In this document: positions 43,678 to 53,343 of the stretch, piece after piece | How the letters are laid out: every line of letters starts with the position of its first letter | How positions within the stretch are numbered: the first letter of the stretch is position 1 | DNA from: Bacillus sp. EB106-08-02-XG196 | GTDB lineage: Bacteria; Bacillota; Bacilli; Bacillales; Cytobacillaceae | Length of the DNA: 64,000 bases | Reading direction: 5' to 3' | Assembly (NCBI RefSeq): GCF_013396335.1 | Contig: NZ_JABWSY010000001.1 | Span: forward strand, 385,869-449,868 | The notes under the pieces: generated by a model | What the model saw: the letters and a program-made list of their open reading frames with translations, nothing else | Databases searched by the model: none | What the model was told of the DNA's origin: nothing | Program-made: the position numbers and the translations under genes

Positions 43678-44894
43678 TTCTTGGAAACCCCCTTTAAAAG
43701 ATCAGCAAATTTATTATAGTTTTTGACTGCATTATAGTGTTGATCCCACGTTTTGTATGCCTGTAATGATTTTTGTTGTGAAAATTCAGGTGGTAATTGA
43801 ACATAATCTTCGAGTATTTTTGCTAATTCCTTAGGAGGAAAATCCTTTTGCAACAAGTAGCCATTCTCCTGATTAACAAGCTCCGATGTTCCACCAACAT
43901 TCGTTGCGACCACCGGGATACCAAAACTAAAGGCTTCCATAATCGTAACGGGTATCCCCTCACTCTCACTAACATTGATGAATAGATCGTAAGAGTTCGT
44001 TTGATACTGTTGGATAACCTCTTTGTTATTTAAGTTACCCAAAAAGTGAACAACAATGTTGTCAGGCAACTCCTTCACCAATGCCTCTATTCTTCTTCTT
44101 TCCGGTCCGTCACCAATATGTGTCCATTCGATTGGCGAATGGGTGGACTTTAATGCTTCCACTAAGAGGTGAATTCTTTTAACCGGCTTTAAATAAGAAC
44201 AGCTAACAAGCTTTAAAGGTGTGGATTTTCCCTTGTTTTGATATGGATACTCATTTTTGGTTCCTAAGCGGCTTACACTAATTTTCTTTTTTACATCAGG
44301 ATGGAGTTTGTTTAAGTACTCCCTTCCGTTTTCTGAAATAGAAATCGTTTGGTCAAGAGTCCTAATCACTTTCCCCTGAAATGGCAAGTAGGCTGGAGAA
44401 TGTCGTTCGAGATATAAATCGCCTCCATGGACTCTTGATACTGCCTTTATGTCTGGATATTTTTCTTTCAGCATAGCTAATGCGGTTGCTGACGGGGTAA
44501 GCCAATAGGAGTAAAAAACCGTTTCGTCCTCTAGTGGGATGAGTGTGCTACTTTGAATATTTCTTTTGATTTCACTTGTAACAGCCGTCCAATTGACTAA
44601 TTTTAATATTGCTTTTATTCCATGCTTAGAAGCTGCTGGCAGTTCTTTAATCATCCAGCTCAATGATTGAAAATCAGCTATTAATTTTATAGTCCGCAAA
44701 ACTCTCCCATCACCCCGTTTTGCAGTCAAAACCTCTACATTTTTGGGGACTTGTTTCTTCGGAGCATTAACATGGTTCATAGGCAGTATTTGAACACTAG
44801 TAAAATATTTTGCTAATTCATCCACTTCATTCATTAAAAACTCCTCACCCGGCGGATAAGGAAATCTACTTGTAAAAATAACCAGCGACTTCAT
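43674..44894 (-). CDS. Glycosyltransferase family 4
   Basis: A 406-residue cytoplasmic GT-B enzyme. The donor site is seen as VSESEGIPVTIMEAFSFGIPVVATNVGG near 325, and the nucleotide-binding region as WTHIGDGPERRRIE near 250. It is the first gene of a two-gene unit with the flippase. The sugar added is unknown. Confidence 0.87.
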   Translation of the reverse strand: MKSLVIFTSRFPYPPGEEFLMNEVDELAKYFTSVQILPMNHVNAPKKQVPKNVEVLTAKRGDGRVLRTIKLIADFQSLSWMIKELPAASKHGIKAILKLVNWTAVTSEIKRNIQSSTLIPLEDETVFYSYWLTPSATALAMLKEKYPDIKAVSRVHGGDLYLERHSPAYLPFQGKVIRTLDQTISISENGREYLNKLHPDVKKKISVSRLGTKNEYPYQNKGKSTPLKLVSCSYLKPVKRIHLLVEALKSTHSPIEWTHIGDGPERRRIEALVKELPDNIVVHFLGNLNNKEVIQQYQTNSYDLFINVSESEGIPVTIMEAFSFGIPVVATNVGGTSELVNQENGYLLQKDFPPKELAKILEDYVQLPPEFSQQKSLQAYKTWDQHYNAVKNYNKFADLLKGVSKK

Positions 44895-44987
44895 TTTCTA
44901 ACTCCTCATAAACACATTTTTGATTGTTAAAATCAATAAGCACTACATCAATATACTATATATTAACATTAGAGAAAATGAAAAAAT

Positions 44988-45028
44988 AAAAGGAGGAACT
45001 TTACCATTTAAGTAAGTCCTCCTTTTTT
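44988..45028 (-). terminator. Terminator after the LytC-like amidase gene
   Basis: Stem AAAAGGAGGA/TCCTCC-TTTT with a 17-nt loop and T-runs on both strands. Confidence 0.65.
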
Positions 45029-45051
45029 AAATACCAAGTTCTGAAACCTGG

Positions 45052-46557
45052 CTATTTTTTGTTGTAAGAGTTCACAATTCCATGGAAAATGGCAACTGCT
45101 GATTTTTCCCTATAAATAGGATCAGCAAGTTTTTGAGCATCCTGACTATTCGTGATGAATGCCAGTTCTACCAAAACACTTGGCATAACCGTATTTTTAA
45201 TAACAAGGAAATTTGCTTCTTTGACTCCTCGGTCCCTTGTTTCCAAAGCATTAACGAGTTGATCTTGGATGTGTTTGGCTAGAGCTTTGCTTTCCTCCCC
45301 AAAATATTGACTGTTCCAATAAGTTTCAGAGCCAGACGCACTGGATGATTCTGCAGCATTGGCATGAATACTAATAAAAGAATCAGCCTTTGAATTATTC
45401 GCAAAATCGATTCGATCAGTTAAAGAGGGATAAACGTCATCTTCCCTTGTCATTAGAACGGCAGCACCTGCAGCGGCGAGTTTAACTTGGACTCGCTTAG
45501 CAACATCTAGTACAACTTCCTTTTCAGCTAAACCAAACCCAGAGGCACCAGGATCAGTTCCACCGTGTCCAGCATCCACGACAATCTTAAGACCTGCTAA
45601 TGGGCCTCCTGTTTGCCTAATAACATTTTGTGAAACAGAACCATACCCGCCTAGAATCGTAAAAGTATAAATTCCCTTTTCGCTGATTAGATTATTAATT
45701 ATATCTGGTAAAGAATTGGGACCCGTTAATAAAATCGGTGCATCTTCCTTAGCAGCTAAAACAGAACCTGTTAGGGCGTCAGCAAAGGTTAAACCTGTCG
45801 CAACAAAGGCTTTGTTCGTATTGAGATTAAGGGTTTGAACAATATTGGCCGCAACTTCATACCGATCCTTTCCGCCAATTCGAATAGGTGAAGGCAATTG
45901 TCTAAAGACGTTGGCACTTACACTACCTTCACCACCAACAACAATACTTTCTTTTGGCTTTCTAGCAGCTAACGCCTCCCTTGTTTTGGTTGGAAGGTCT
46001 GCAGTATCCGTTAAGAGAATCGGATAACCATTTCTTGCTGCAAAAGGAGCGATTGCCAATGCGTCCGGAAAATTTTGCCCATATGCCATGATAACTTTTT
46101 CTGTTGCTGGCAATTCTTTTGCAATTAAGTAGGCAACTTCATAGCGATTTAATCCACCAATTCTTCGTACATTAGGAACTCCAAGAGATTGAATACTATG
46201 AAAGACTTTTCCTGACACACTGCCTTCGCCGCCAATGACAATAACATTTTGCGGTTTGAGCCTTTGTAGTTCTATCTTTGTGGTATTGGTAAGCTGGTTG
46301 GAATGTGTTAAAAGGATTGGTGCATTTAATTGATATGCCAAAGGTGTAGCCGCTAGTGCATCGGCATACGCATTGTAATTGACCAAAACAACTGTATTGG
46401 TTCCATCCAGCCAGCCTTTATTTGAAATATTGACTGCTACCTCAAATCGATCAGCTCCCTGAATTCTTTCAACAGCTCCCTCTGCTGCTTGGGTATTATT
46501 TGTATGAAAGAATAGAAATACAATGAGGACCAAGAGGGATGAGAAAAGCTTTTTCAA
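45052..46557 (-). CDS. LytC-like amidase with three CWB2 repeats
   Basis: Exported N-acetylmuramoyl-L-alanine amidase of 501 residues. Signal peptide (1-24), three cell-wall-binding type 2 (CWB2) repeats (about 32-315), each with a R-x-GG-x-DRFEVA-like start and VIVVGGEGSVS-type strands, then an Amidase_3 domain (about 325-500). The zinc ligands are visible as His in VVDAGHGGTDPG, Glu in AEKEVVL and His in ISIHANA, and the catalytic Glu in VELAFITN. Similar to B. subtilis LytC in domains, although in LytC the order and neighbours differ. Single gene with a terminator. Confidence 0.9.
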   Translation of the reverse strand: MKKLFSSLLVLIVFLFFHTNNTQAAEGAVERIQGADRFEVAVNISNKGWLDGTNTVVLVNYNAYADALAATPLAYQLNAPILLTHSNQLTNTTKIELQRLKPQNVIVIGGEGSVSGKVFHSIQSLGVPNVRRIGGLNRYEVAYLIAKELPATEKVIMAYGQNFPDALAIAPFAARNGYPILLTDTADLPTKTREALAARKPKESIVVGGEGSVSANVFRQLPSPIRIGGKDRYEVAANIVQTLNLNTNKAFVATGLTFADALTGSVLAAKEDAPILLTGPNSLPDIINNLISEKGIYTFTILGGYGSVSQNVIRQTGGPLAGLKIVVDAGHGGTDPGASGFGLAEKEVVLDVAKRVQVKLAAAGAAVLMTREDDVYPSLTDRIDFANNSKADSFISIHANAAESSSASGSETYWNSQYFGEESKALAKHIQDQLVNALETRDRGVKEANFLVIKNTVMPSVLVELAFITNSQDAQKLADPIYREKSAVAIFHGIVNSYNKK

Positions 46558-46603
46558 GATGAATACCTCCGTGGTTGTTTTTTATGTATGTAATTAAAAG
46601 AAA

Positions 46604-46640
46604 AGAATTGTAAAGACCTAGAAAAGATCCCTACAATTCT
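46604..46640 (-). terminator. Terminator after the SpoIID-like gene
   Basis: Stem AGAATTGTA/TACAATTCT with a 19-nt loop and TTTCTTTT on the minus strand. Confidence 0.65.
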
Positions 46641-46649
46641 CTTACTTTA

Positions 46650-48863
46650 TTAATATCCTAATGTTGTACCAGGGTAATAGAATTCTAAGATTTGATTATA
46701 ACCATTTCCTTCTTTGGCCATTTGTTTAGCGCCAAATTGGCTCATACCAATTCCATGTCCCCAGCCTCCACCGGTAAAGGACCAGTTATCAGGATTATCT
46801 TGAACAGTTTTAATATAAGGGCTTCTCATAATTGTTGAACCTATCATAGAGCGAATATCATACGCTCTTCTATCAATTGCAAGCTCATTAAGCTTAATTG
46901 CTCCATTAATATCCATAACATATGAACCATCTGACATATCTTTTAATAGGTAAACCAATTTAAGATGTCCATCAATTCTCTGGTCACCATTAAATGAAGT
47001 TGTGAAAGATAACTCAGGGATATTTACTATCTTCACTTCATACTTTTCATTAATATACTTATTACTTACTAACCAATTTTTCATATTAGCAAGAATAGTG
47101 GCATTAGAAGGATTTTCAGCAACAGTATCCCACCATAAAGCAGGCTGCGTTAAGTCTTTACCCATTAGATCAATTTGGTTTTTCACCAAGGTTACTGTCC
47201 AATTTTTATGAGAGTCTGGACTTTGTGATCTAATATCGTATGGATCATCTTTTAATTGTAAATAAGGAATCTTGTTTGTAACTGGCCCCCATGAGTTTAT
47301 ATTAGAAAGGACCTTACCACCATTACTAGAAGAGAAAAATGCTTCGATTAGTTTTCCATCATACCTTAAAACCATTCCATTAGTTCCATCTACTGCGTTG
47401 TTAATATTTGAGATATACGTAGAAGAAGTATAACCGCCATAATATCCACCATATACCTGATAGCTTTGGGTATCATTAATCGTGTCGCCGACATTGCGCG
47501 TAGCATACGTTCTTGCTGCTACTGCCTGTGCTTTTAAAGCTTCACCTTCCCATAATGGTGACATTTCAATTGGTACTACACCCTTTAAATAATCTTCCAT
47601 TGGAAGGTTTTTATTGATTGGGCGAACATTTCCATTTTCTAAAGTAAACTCAACATTCCCTATATAGGTTCTAGTTGAATTACCATATATTTTGATTTTA
47701 TTTTGGTTAGAATAGGTTGTACCAACTGTAAAGGAATTAGTACCAAAGTCTTTAATTTTTTGAGTACCTTTATACAAGGTTAATCTTCCAGCTTCATTTT
47801 TCACACTATATCTAACACCTGATAAAATCGAAGATCCATTAGGAAGATTGGAAGCTACCGTTTCTGATACAGAACCTGGTCCTCCAAGAATATTAATAAA
47901 TGTTGATTGTTTTTCCTTCATGATGTTTACGACTGGAGCAGGAATTTCATTTGTTTTAACTAATAATAGAGGAGCACTCTGTTTCGCTGCTAAAACCGAA
48001 CCAGTTAACGCATCCGCAAAGGTCAAACCGTTAGATAAAAACACCGTTTCAGCATTTAATCCTAAGTCCTTTATAATATTCGCTGATACTTCATACCTAT
48101 CTGCTCCACTAATTCGGCTAGGGGAAGTTAATTGATTCTCAACGTCCCTGTTAACACTGCCGGGTCCACCAACGATTATGGTAGAGCTTTTCCCTTGTAA
48201 GGCTTCTTGTGTACTGCTTGGAAGCTTATCTTTTTGAGTTAATAATATAGGAATCTGATTTTCAGACGCATAAGGTGCAATTGCTAAAGCATCAGAAAAT
48301 ACTAAACCATTTGTTACGATTGCCGAAGAAGTAGATCCCATTTTTTCTGCAACATACTTAGCCACTTCGTAACGGTCAGAGCCACCAATTCTCTCAACAT
48401 TCCCAGTAATGGTCCTTAACTGATTTTCGACATTTCCTGAAACACTTCCTGATCCACCGACAATCACGATTCTTGATGGTTTAAGTGATTGAATTTTGGC
48501 CTTCGTTGTCTCAGGTAATGTGTCCGCCTTTGTTAAAAGGATTGGTGCATCATATTTTTTTGCAAGCGGCGCTGCTGATAAGGCATCAGCAAATGCCATA
48601 TAATTCACCACAAATACGGTTTCTGCACTTGTCCATCCACTTGAAGCAACATTTTCTGCAACTTCAAATCGATCCTTACCAGAAAAACGAGTTCCAATTT
48701 GATAAAAACCTTGAGTATCAAAATCAACAGAGCTTGTGTTACCTAAATAGTTCACGAGCTTAACAGAAATAGTGGAAGCTTTCGCCTCACCAAATGGAAT
48801 GAGAAGTGTAGATGTCAATACTAGACTAGAAACGACTTTTAATGACAGTTTGCTAAATTTCAA
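46650..48863 (-). CDS. LytB/SpoIID-domain protein with CWB2 repeats
   Basis: A 737-residue exported protein. Signal peptide (about 1-30), three CWB2 repeats (about 55-345), then a SpoIID/LytB domain (about 415-737). The motifs MEDYLKGVVPIEMSPLW, LKAQAVAARTYA and the C-terminal GWGHGIGMSQFGA are intact. SpoIID is a lytic transglycosylase of denuded glycans; LytB is an amidase enhancer with the same domain. Larger than B. subtilis LytB because of an extra spacer. It is next to the LytC-like gene, as lytB and lytC are in B. subtilis. Confidence 0.88.
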   Translation of the reverse strand: MKFSKLSLKVVSSLVLTSTLLIPFGEAKASTISVKLVNYLGNTSSVDFDTQGFYQIGTRFSGKDRFEVAENVASSGWTSAETVFVVNYMAFADALSAAPLAKKYDAPILLTKADTLPETTKAKIQSLKPSRIVIVGGSGSVSGNVENQLRTITGNVERIGGSDRYEVAKYVAEKMGSTSSAIVTNGLVFSDALAIAPYASENQIPILLTQKDKLPSSTQEALQGKSSTIIVGGPGSVNRDVENQLTSPSRISGADRYEVSANIIKDLGLNAETVFLSNGLTFADALTGSVLAAKQSAPLLLVKTNEIPAPVVNIMKEKQSTFINILGGPGSVSETVASNLPNGSSILSGVRYSVKNEAGRLTLYKGTQKIKDFGTNSFTVGTTYSNQNKIKIYGNSTRTYIGNVEFTLENGNVRPINKNLPMEDYLKGVVPIEMSPLWEGEALKAQAVAARTYATRNVGDTINDTQSYQVYGGYYGGYTSSTYISNINNAVDGTNGMVLRYDGKLIEAFFSSSNGGKVLSNINSWGPVTNKIPYLQLKDDPYDIRSQSPDSHKNWTVTLVKNQIDLMGKDLTQPALWWDTVAENPSNATILANMKNWLVSNKYINEKYEVKIVNIPELSFTTSFNGDQRIDGHLKLVYLLKDMSDGSYVMDINGAIKLNELAIDRRAYDIRSMIGSTIMRSPYIKTVQDNPDNWSFTGGGWGHGIGMSQFGAKQMAKEGNGYNQILEFYYPGTTLGY

Positions 48864-49013
48864 CTGACGAAATCCCCCTTTTTTTTACATATTTAGTAGT
48901 TACTATAACTTTAACAAAGAATTTTGGATGAGTAAATGGTAAAAAGGGTATTTTAATAGAGTTTAATCTTTAACAACCCTCATAAAATGAAGTAAATTGA
49001 CGAATAATAAGAC

Positions 49014-50744
49014 CTAATAATGAAATTGACTATAGGGCGCATTCAGTAGTGCATTAAATTGTTCACTTACAGAGTGATAACCAATACCATAAAATCCAGC
49101 TGAAGGATCAAATTTTATATATTCATTCGCAGCATTCATTAATAAAGCAAGATCACTTTCCTTTTCCATAAACTCCACCCTAGTTTCAAGCGGCTTTTCC
49201 ACAGGATAAAAACGGTCTGTATAAATAGACAGAAAGTATTTAACCTGGTACTGCTGAATGACACCTGTTTGCTGCATAGATCTAACAGTTTGGCCAATTA
49301 ACGAATGGGTAGAATGTCCATCAAACCACGATAAACTTCTTACATCTGCAGAAGGGTATAAGGCTAAGTATTTTTCAATAATTCTTTCTACGTTATCAAT
49401 ATTAATAATTCCCGTCGGTACTGCCTCGATGTGAATTTGGTTCTCAGGTACTCCAAGTGAATGTAATGCCCTTTTAAACTCCGATGTTCTTAAACTTGAA
49501 AACTCTTCAAAAGTGAGGTGCTTACCCTGATAGTTTTCTAGAATAGGATCATGGTAAGTATGATGCCAATTACAATATATCTTATCTCCTGCAAATATTG
49601 GATAAGTTGATTCATGATCATATTGACCATTCAAAATGTCTCTTGCCCCTGAATTTTCTCCATCAGTCATTAAGATCACATGGACATTACGTCCGTGAGA
49701 TAATTCATTTCTTATATCAATCCCAAAACTTAAAATTTCATCGTCCTGGTGCGGGGCTAAGTATAGAATAGGACGATCGGAAGGGTGCAGTTCGATAAGC
49801 GTGTCCACAATTTCATCACCTATTGAGCCAGTTCCTCCTAGAATGGTTACATGCCTATTGTTTTGATCTAAAAGTTGTAATGTAGGTTCAGGAATTTTCT
49901 TATTCTGCGTCAATAAAATATTGCCGCCCTCTTTTGCCGCCAAAATGGAACCTGTTAAAGCATCAGCAAATGACATTCCCGTCGCAAGAAAATATTTCTT
50001 GTTCGTACTTCCGAATGTTTTCGCAACATTAGCTGCTACTTCATATCGGTCCTTCCCACCAATTCTTGAAGGTGAGGGCAATCCGTTCATTATTGATGGA
50101 CTTACACTTCCTTCGCCACCGATTACCCACGTTTTATTTATGGAAGAATTTTTTAAATAGTTGTTAATATTGGCTGGTAAATTGGTATTACCAGTTAATA
50201 AAATTGGAATTTCATTTGCTGCTGCAAACGGAGCAATAGTTAAAGCATCTGGAAAAACAAACCCATTTGCAACAATAGCTTGATTTTTTGATCCGAGTTT
50301 CTTGGCTACATTAATGGCTACTTCAAAGCGGTCTTTTCCGCCAATTCTCTCCACCACTCTTTTGCCATTCTCCCCTAATTCCTCCATTACATGATCTGAA
50401 ATACTGCCTGGGCCACCTACAACATATACCTTCTTAACGTTTAATCGATTGATTTCTTTTTTTGTTTCTAAAGTAAGTGAATTAGGATGTGATAGTAAAA
50501 TAGGTGCATTTAATTTATAAGCAAATGGAGTGGAAGTCAGTGCATCTGCAAATGCTAAATAATTTGCGATTACTACATAATCTGCCTGATTCCAATTTTT
50601 CGAAATGTTTGTCGCTACATGAAATCGATCTTGTCCGTCAATTCTGTTTGGAATTCCGTCTAATTCAGCTGCATGCACCTGTTGCACATGAAACAGCACA
50701 AACAGTAATCCAACTAGTAAAAAAGTAGTAAAACTACGATACAA
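49014..50744 (-). CDS. CWB2-PIG-L deacetylase fusion
   Basis: A 576-residue exported protein. Signal peptide (1-25), three CWB2 repeats (about 32-325), then a PIG-L/LmbE-type deacetylase domain (about 325-576). The zinc-binding motif appears as APHQDDEILSFG, with further His in HSTHSLIG. PIG-L enzymes remove acetyl groups from N-acetylglucosamine-type sugars, and the wall-binding repeats place it on the outside, so peptidoglycan or surface glycan is a likely substrate (inferred). A paralogue follows directly upstream. Confidence 0.85.
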   Translation of the reverse strand: MYRSFTTFLLVGLLFVLFHVQQVHAAELDGIPNRIDGQDRFHVATNISKNWNQADYVVIANYLAFADALTSTPFAYKLNAPILLSHPNSLTLETKKEINRLNVKKVYVVGGPGSISDHVMEELGENGKRVVERIGGKDRFEVAINVAKKLGSKNQAIVANGFVFPDALTIAPFAAANEIPILLTGNTNLPANINNYLKNSSINKTWVIGGEGSVSPSIMNGLPSPSRIGGKDRYEVAANVAKTFGSTNKKYFLATGMSFADALTGSILAAKEGGNILLTQNKKIPEPTLQLLDQNNRHVTILGGTGSIGDEIVDTLIELHPSDRPILYLAPHQDDEILSFGIDIRNELSHGRNVHVILMTDGENSGARDILNGQYDHESTYPIFAGDKIYCNWHHTYHDPILENYQGKHLTFEEFSSLRTSEFKRALHSLGVPENQIHIEAVPTGIINIDNVERIIEKYLALYPSADVRSLSWFDGHSTHSLIGQTVRSMQQTGVIQQYQVKYFLSIYTDRFYPVEKPLETRVEFMEKESDLALLMNAANEYIKFDPSAGFYGIGYHSVSEQFNALLNAPYSQFHY

Positions 50745-50845
50745 TGTAAAGTCCCCTTTCTATTAACCAAAGACAATTTTACAACTTGGTACTTCATTAT
50801 GAAAGATTAATAAGCATTTTGTTACTAACTACCTATAAAATGGAT

Positions 50846-50897
50846 AAAACTAGGAAAGTCAATTAGTAAAAAACACTTAATCAACTTTCCTAGTTTT
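50846..50897 (-). terminator. Terminator after the second CWB2-PIG-L gene
   Basis: Stem AAACTAGGAAAGT and its complement around a loop of about 25 nt, with TTTTAT tail on the minus strand. Confidence 0.7.
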
Positions 50898-50903
50898 TAT
50901 AGA

Positions 50904-52592
50904 TTAGTAGTGACTATTAACATATGGATCATTCCACAAAGAATCAAATTGTGATTGCACCGAGTGATAACCCACTGCATAGTGACCATTTCGAGGATCC
51001 CAGCGTCGATATTCTCCAATAGCACTCCTTAAAAATTGGATATCGCTTTGTTTTTCTATTACATTCATAATAGTTGGCATTGGTTTAGGAACCTTATAAA
51101 AACGGTCTGTATTAATAGATATAAAGAATTTTGCCTGATATCTTTGCAGCAAGCCGTCTGCTTGCATTCCCTGGATCGTTTCTCCAAGTAACGCATGTGC
51201 GCTATGCTCATCGAACCAAGAAAAAGTACGAACATCTGCATTTGGGAATAATGCAAGATATTTTTGAACAATTGGGATAACTCTGGAACTATAGAATTGA
51301 CCATTTGGAATATATTCAGTGTGAATATTACTATTTGGTACCCCTAGTGCTTTTGATGCTCGGTAATACTCATCTGTTCTCGCGTCCGCAAATTCATCCG
51401 GAGTCAGCGAATCGGCTTTATAGCCCTCCAATTGGGGGTTATGATACTTCCCATGAATGTAACAATAATAATCACCATTCAAAGTTTTTCTTGCTCCTGA
51501 ATCTTCTCCTCGAGTAAGTAGAATCAGATGTACTTGTCTTCCCCGGGACAGCTCATTTCTAATATCAACCCCATAAGATAGTATTTCATCATCTTGATGT
51601 GGCACAATATAAAGAATTGGTCGGCTGCTTGGTTTCATCGAGGTAAGTTTTTGAACAATTTCATCTTTTACAGAACCCGCTCCTCCAAGAATGGTTACTG
51701 GAACATCCTTTTGAGAAATAACCCCTATTGTCGGTGCAGGTAAATGATCGTTTTTGGCTAAAAGGATAACTGCATTTTCCTTTGCAGCTAGTACAGAACC
51801 CGTAAGTGCATCCGCAAAAGTTAAACCTGTTGCAATGTAATTCTTGCTTCTGTTTTGACCAAAGGTATTCGCCACGTTTGCAGCCACTTCATAACGATCC
51901 TTCCCGCCGATTCTAGAAGCACCAGGAAGCTGATTAAATACATTAGGACTTACACTGCCTTCTCCTCCAATGACAATCGATTGGGTAATCATACTTGTGA
52001 GTAAAAGGTCATTGATTTCTTGCGGAATTTCACTGTTCTTAGTTAATAAAATTGGATAACCGTTAATCGACGCATAGGGTGCTATTGATAAAGCATCAGC
52101 AAATACGAAGCCATTTGCAAAAACAGCTGTTCCTTTGAATCCTATTTGTTCTGCAATATTCTTGGAGACCTCGAAACGGTCTTTTCCTGAAATCCTTGTA
52201 ATATTAGAAATTCCAAGACTAGTAATATTTGAAACTACATTATCTGAGACACTGCCAGTTCCACCTACAACCACCACATTTTTTACCCCAAGCGTCTGAA
52301 TCTGTTTCTTCGTTTCCTCTGTCAACATATTAGGATGTGTAAGTAATATGGGTGCATTAAGTTTATAAGCAAGCGGCGTCGCTGTAAGTGCATCAGCGAA
52401 GGCTAAATAATTTGCAAGGATAACTGTGTCTGCTTGTCCCCATTTTTTTGAAATGTTCACAGCTACAGCGAAGCGATCTTTGCCATCAATTCGTTCTGGC
52501 AAGTCTGTAATTTGCTCTGCAGAAGATGGTACAGAAAACCCTAAAATTAGCAATAGTGAAATAAAAATAGAAATGATTGTTACTTTTCTCAT
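50904..52592 (-). CDS. CWB2-PIG-L deacetylase fusion, paralogue
   Basis: About 562 residues, the same architecture as the downstream neighbour: signal peptide, three CWB2 repeats and a PIG-L domain with VPHQDDEILSYG and HSAHALLGE. The C-terminal ~20 residues are also alike (both end in a YxxSxxHY-type motif), so the two arose by tandem duplication and then diverged, especially in the sugar-facing loops. The longest frame begins eight codons earlier; the ATG after GGAGAATA is preferred. Single gene with its own terminators. Confidence 0.85.
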   Translation of the reverse strand: MRKVTIISIFISLLLILGFSVPSSAEQITDLPERIDGKDRFAVAVNISKKWGQADTVILANYLAFADALTATPLAYKLNAPILLTHPNMLTEETKKQIQTLGVKNVVVVGGTGSVSDNVVSNITSLGISNITRISGKDRFEVSKNIAEQIGFKGTAVFANGFVFADALSIAPYASINGYPILLTKNSEIPQEINDLLLTSMITQSIVIGGEGSVSPNVFNQLPGASRIGGKDRYEVAANVANTFGQNRSKNYIATGLTFADALTGSVLAAKENAVILLAKNDHLPAPTIGVISQKDVPVTILGGAGSVKDEIVQKLTSMKPSSRPILYIVPHQDDEILSYGVDIRNELSRGRQVHLILLTRGEDSGARKTLNGDYYCYIHGKYHNPQLEGYKADSLTPDEFADARTDEYYRASKALGVPNSNIHTEYIPNGQFYSSRVIPIVQKYLALFPNADVRTFSWFDEHSAHALLGETIQGMQADGLLQRYQAKFFISINTDRFYKVPKPMPTIMNVIEKQSDIQFLRSAIGEYRRWDPRNGHYAVGYHSVQSQFDSLWNDPYVNSHY

Positions 52593-52643
52593 TATTCTCC
52601 AACCCCCTATTGCCATTATACCTCCAAACCCGTCTTTTTTCCT

Positions 52644-52692
52644 ACAAAAAAGGAAGATTATGTCTTCAAAATCGACATAATCTTCCTTTTTC
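52644..52692. terminator. Terminator after the sugar transferase gene
   Basis: An 18-bp stem (AAAAAGGAAGATTATGTC and complement) with a nine-base loop and T-run on either strand, next to the stop of the sugar transferase. Confidence 0.85.
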
Positions 52693-53334
52693 TTATTTTA
52701 TGATTTTTAAAAAGGTATTAAAAATAATTTTTATATCAGTCAGAAGTGATTTATTCTCCAAGTATTCTAAGTTCAACTTTAACTTATCGACCATGATTTC
52801 TTCAATGTACGTCTTTTCAGGATCATTGCTTAAAGCCAGAATCTCGTTTTCATCACGATATTTAATCGAGGAATAATCCGTTATACCCGGACGAAGTTCA
52901 AAAATCCTCTTCTGTACCTTGGTATAGTACTGTGTGTATTTAGGAACTTCAGGCCGCGGGCCAACAAGGCTCATATCGCCTATAAAGACATTAATTAATT
53001 GTGGTAACTCATCAAGCTTTGACTTTCTTAGAAAATGCCCCACACGCGTGATTCGGCTGTCTCTTCCGACCGTAATCTGTGCTCCTTTTTTTTCCGCATC
53101 CGTAACCATTGTTCTGAACTTTAGGATCTTAAAGTTCCGCTCATATCTTCCCACTCGAACCTGTTTAAATAAAACAGGTCCAGGTGAGTCTAATTTAATC
53201 ATGATACTAATGATGAGGAAAAACGGAGACAAAATGATTAAACCGATTGCTGACATGATGACATCAAACGCTCTTTTTCCAAAATCACTCTGTTTATAGT
53301 TTTGAGTTTTATATTGTGATACTGCTTTACTCAT
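52693..53334 (-). CDS. Initiating sugar-phosphate transferase (PglC/EpsL-like)
   Basis: Bacterial sugar transferase family: transfers a sugar-1-phosphate to undecaprenyl phosphate to start a glycan. One membrane helix (about 27-45), then the conserved KLDSPGPVLFKQVRVGR, RKSKLDELPQL and VGPRPE motifs. At about 213 residues it is the short form lacking extra membrane helices. The start is taken at the ATG behind AGGTGATG, three codons inside the longest frame. It abuts the aminotransferase gene and likely uses the sugar made there. Confidence 0.9.
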   Translation of the reverse strand: MSKAVSQYKTQNYKQSDFGKRAFDVIMSAIGLIILSPFFLIISIMIKLDSPGPVLFKQVRVGRYERNFKILKFRTMVTDAEKKGAQITVGRDSRITRVGHFLRKSKLDELPQLINVFIGDMSLVGPRPEVPKYTQYYTKVQKRIFELRPGITDYSSIKYRDENEILALSNDPEKTYIEEIMVDKLKLNLEYLENKSLLTDIKIIFNTFLKIIK

Positions 53335-53343
53335 TATCATCAC

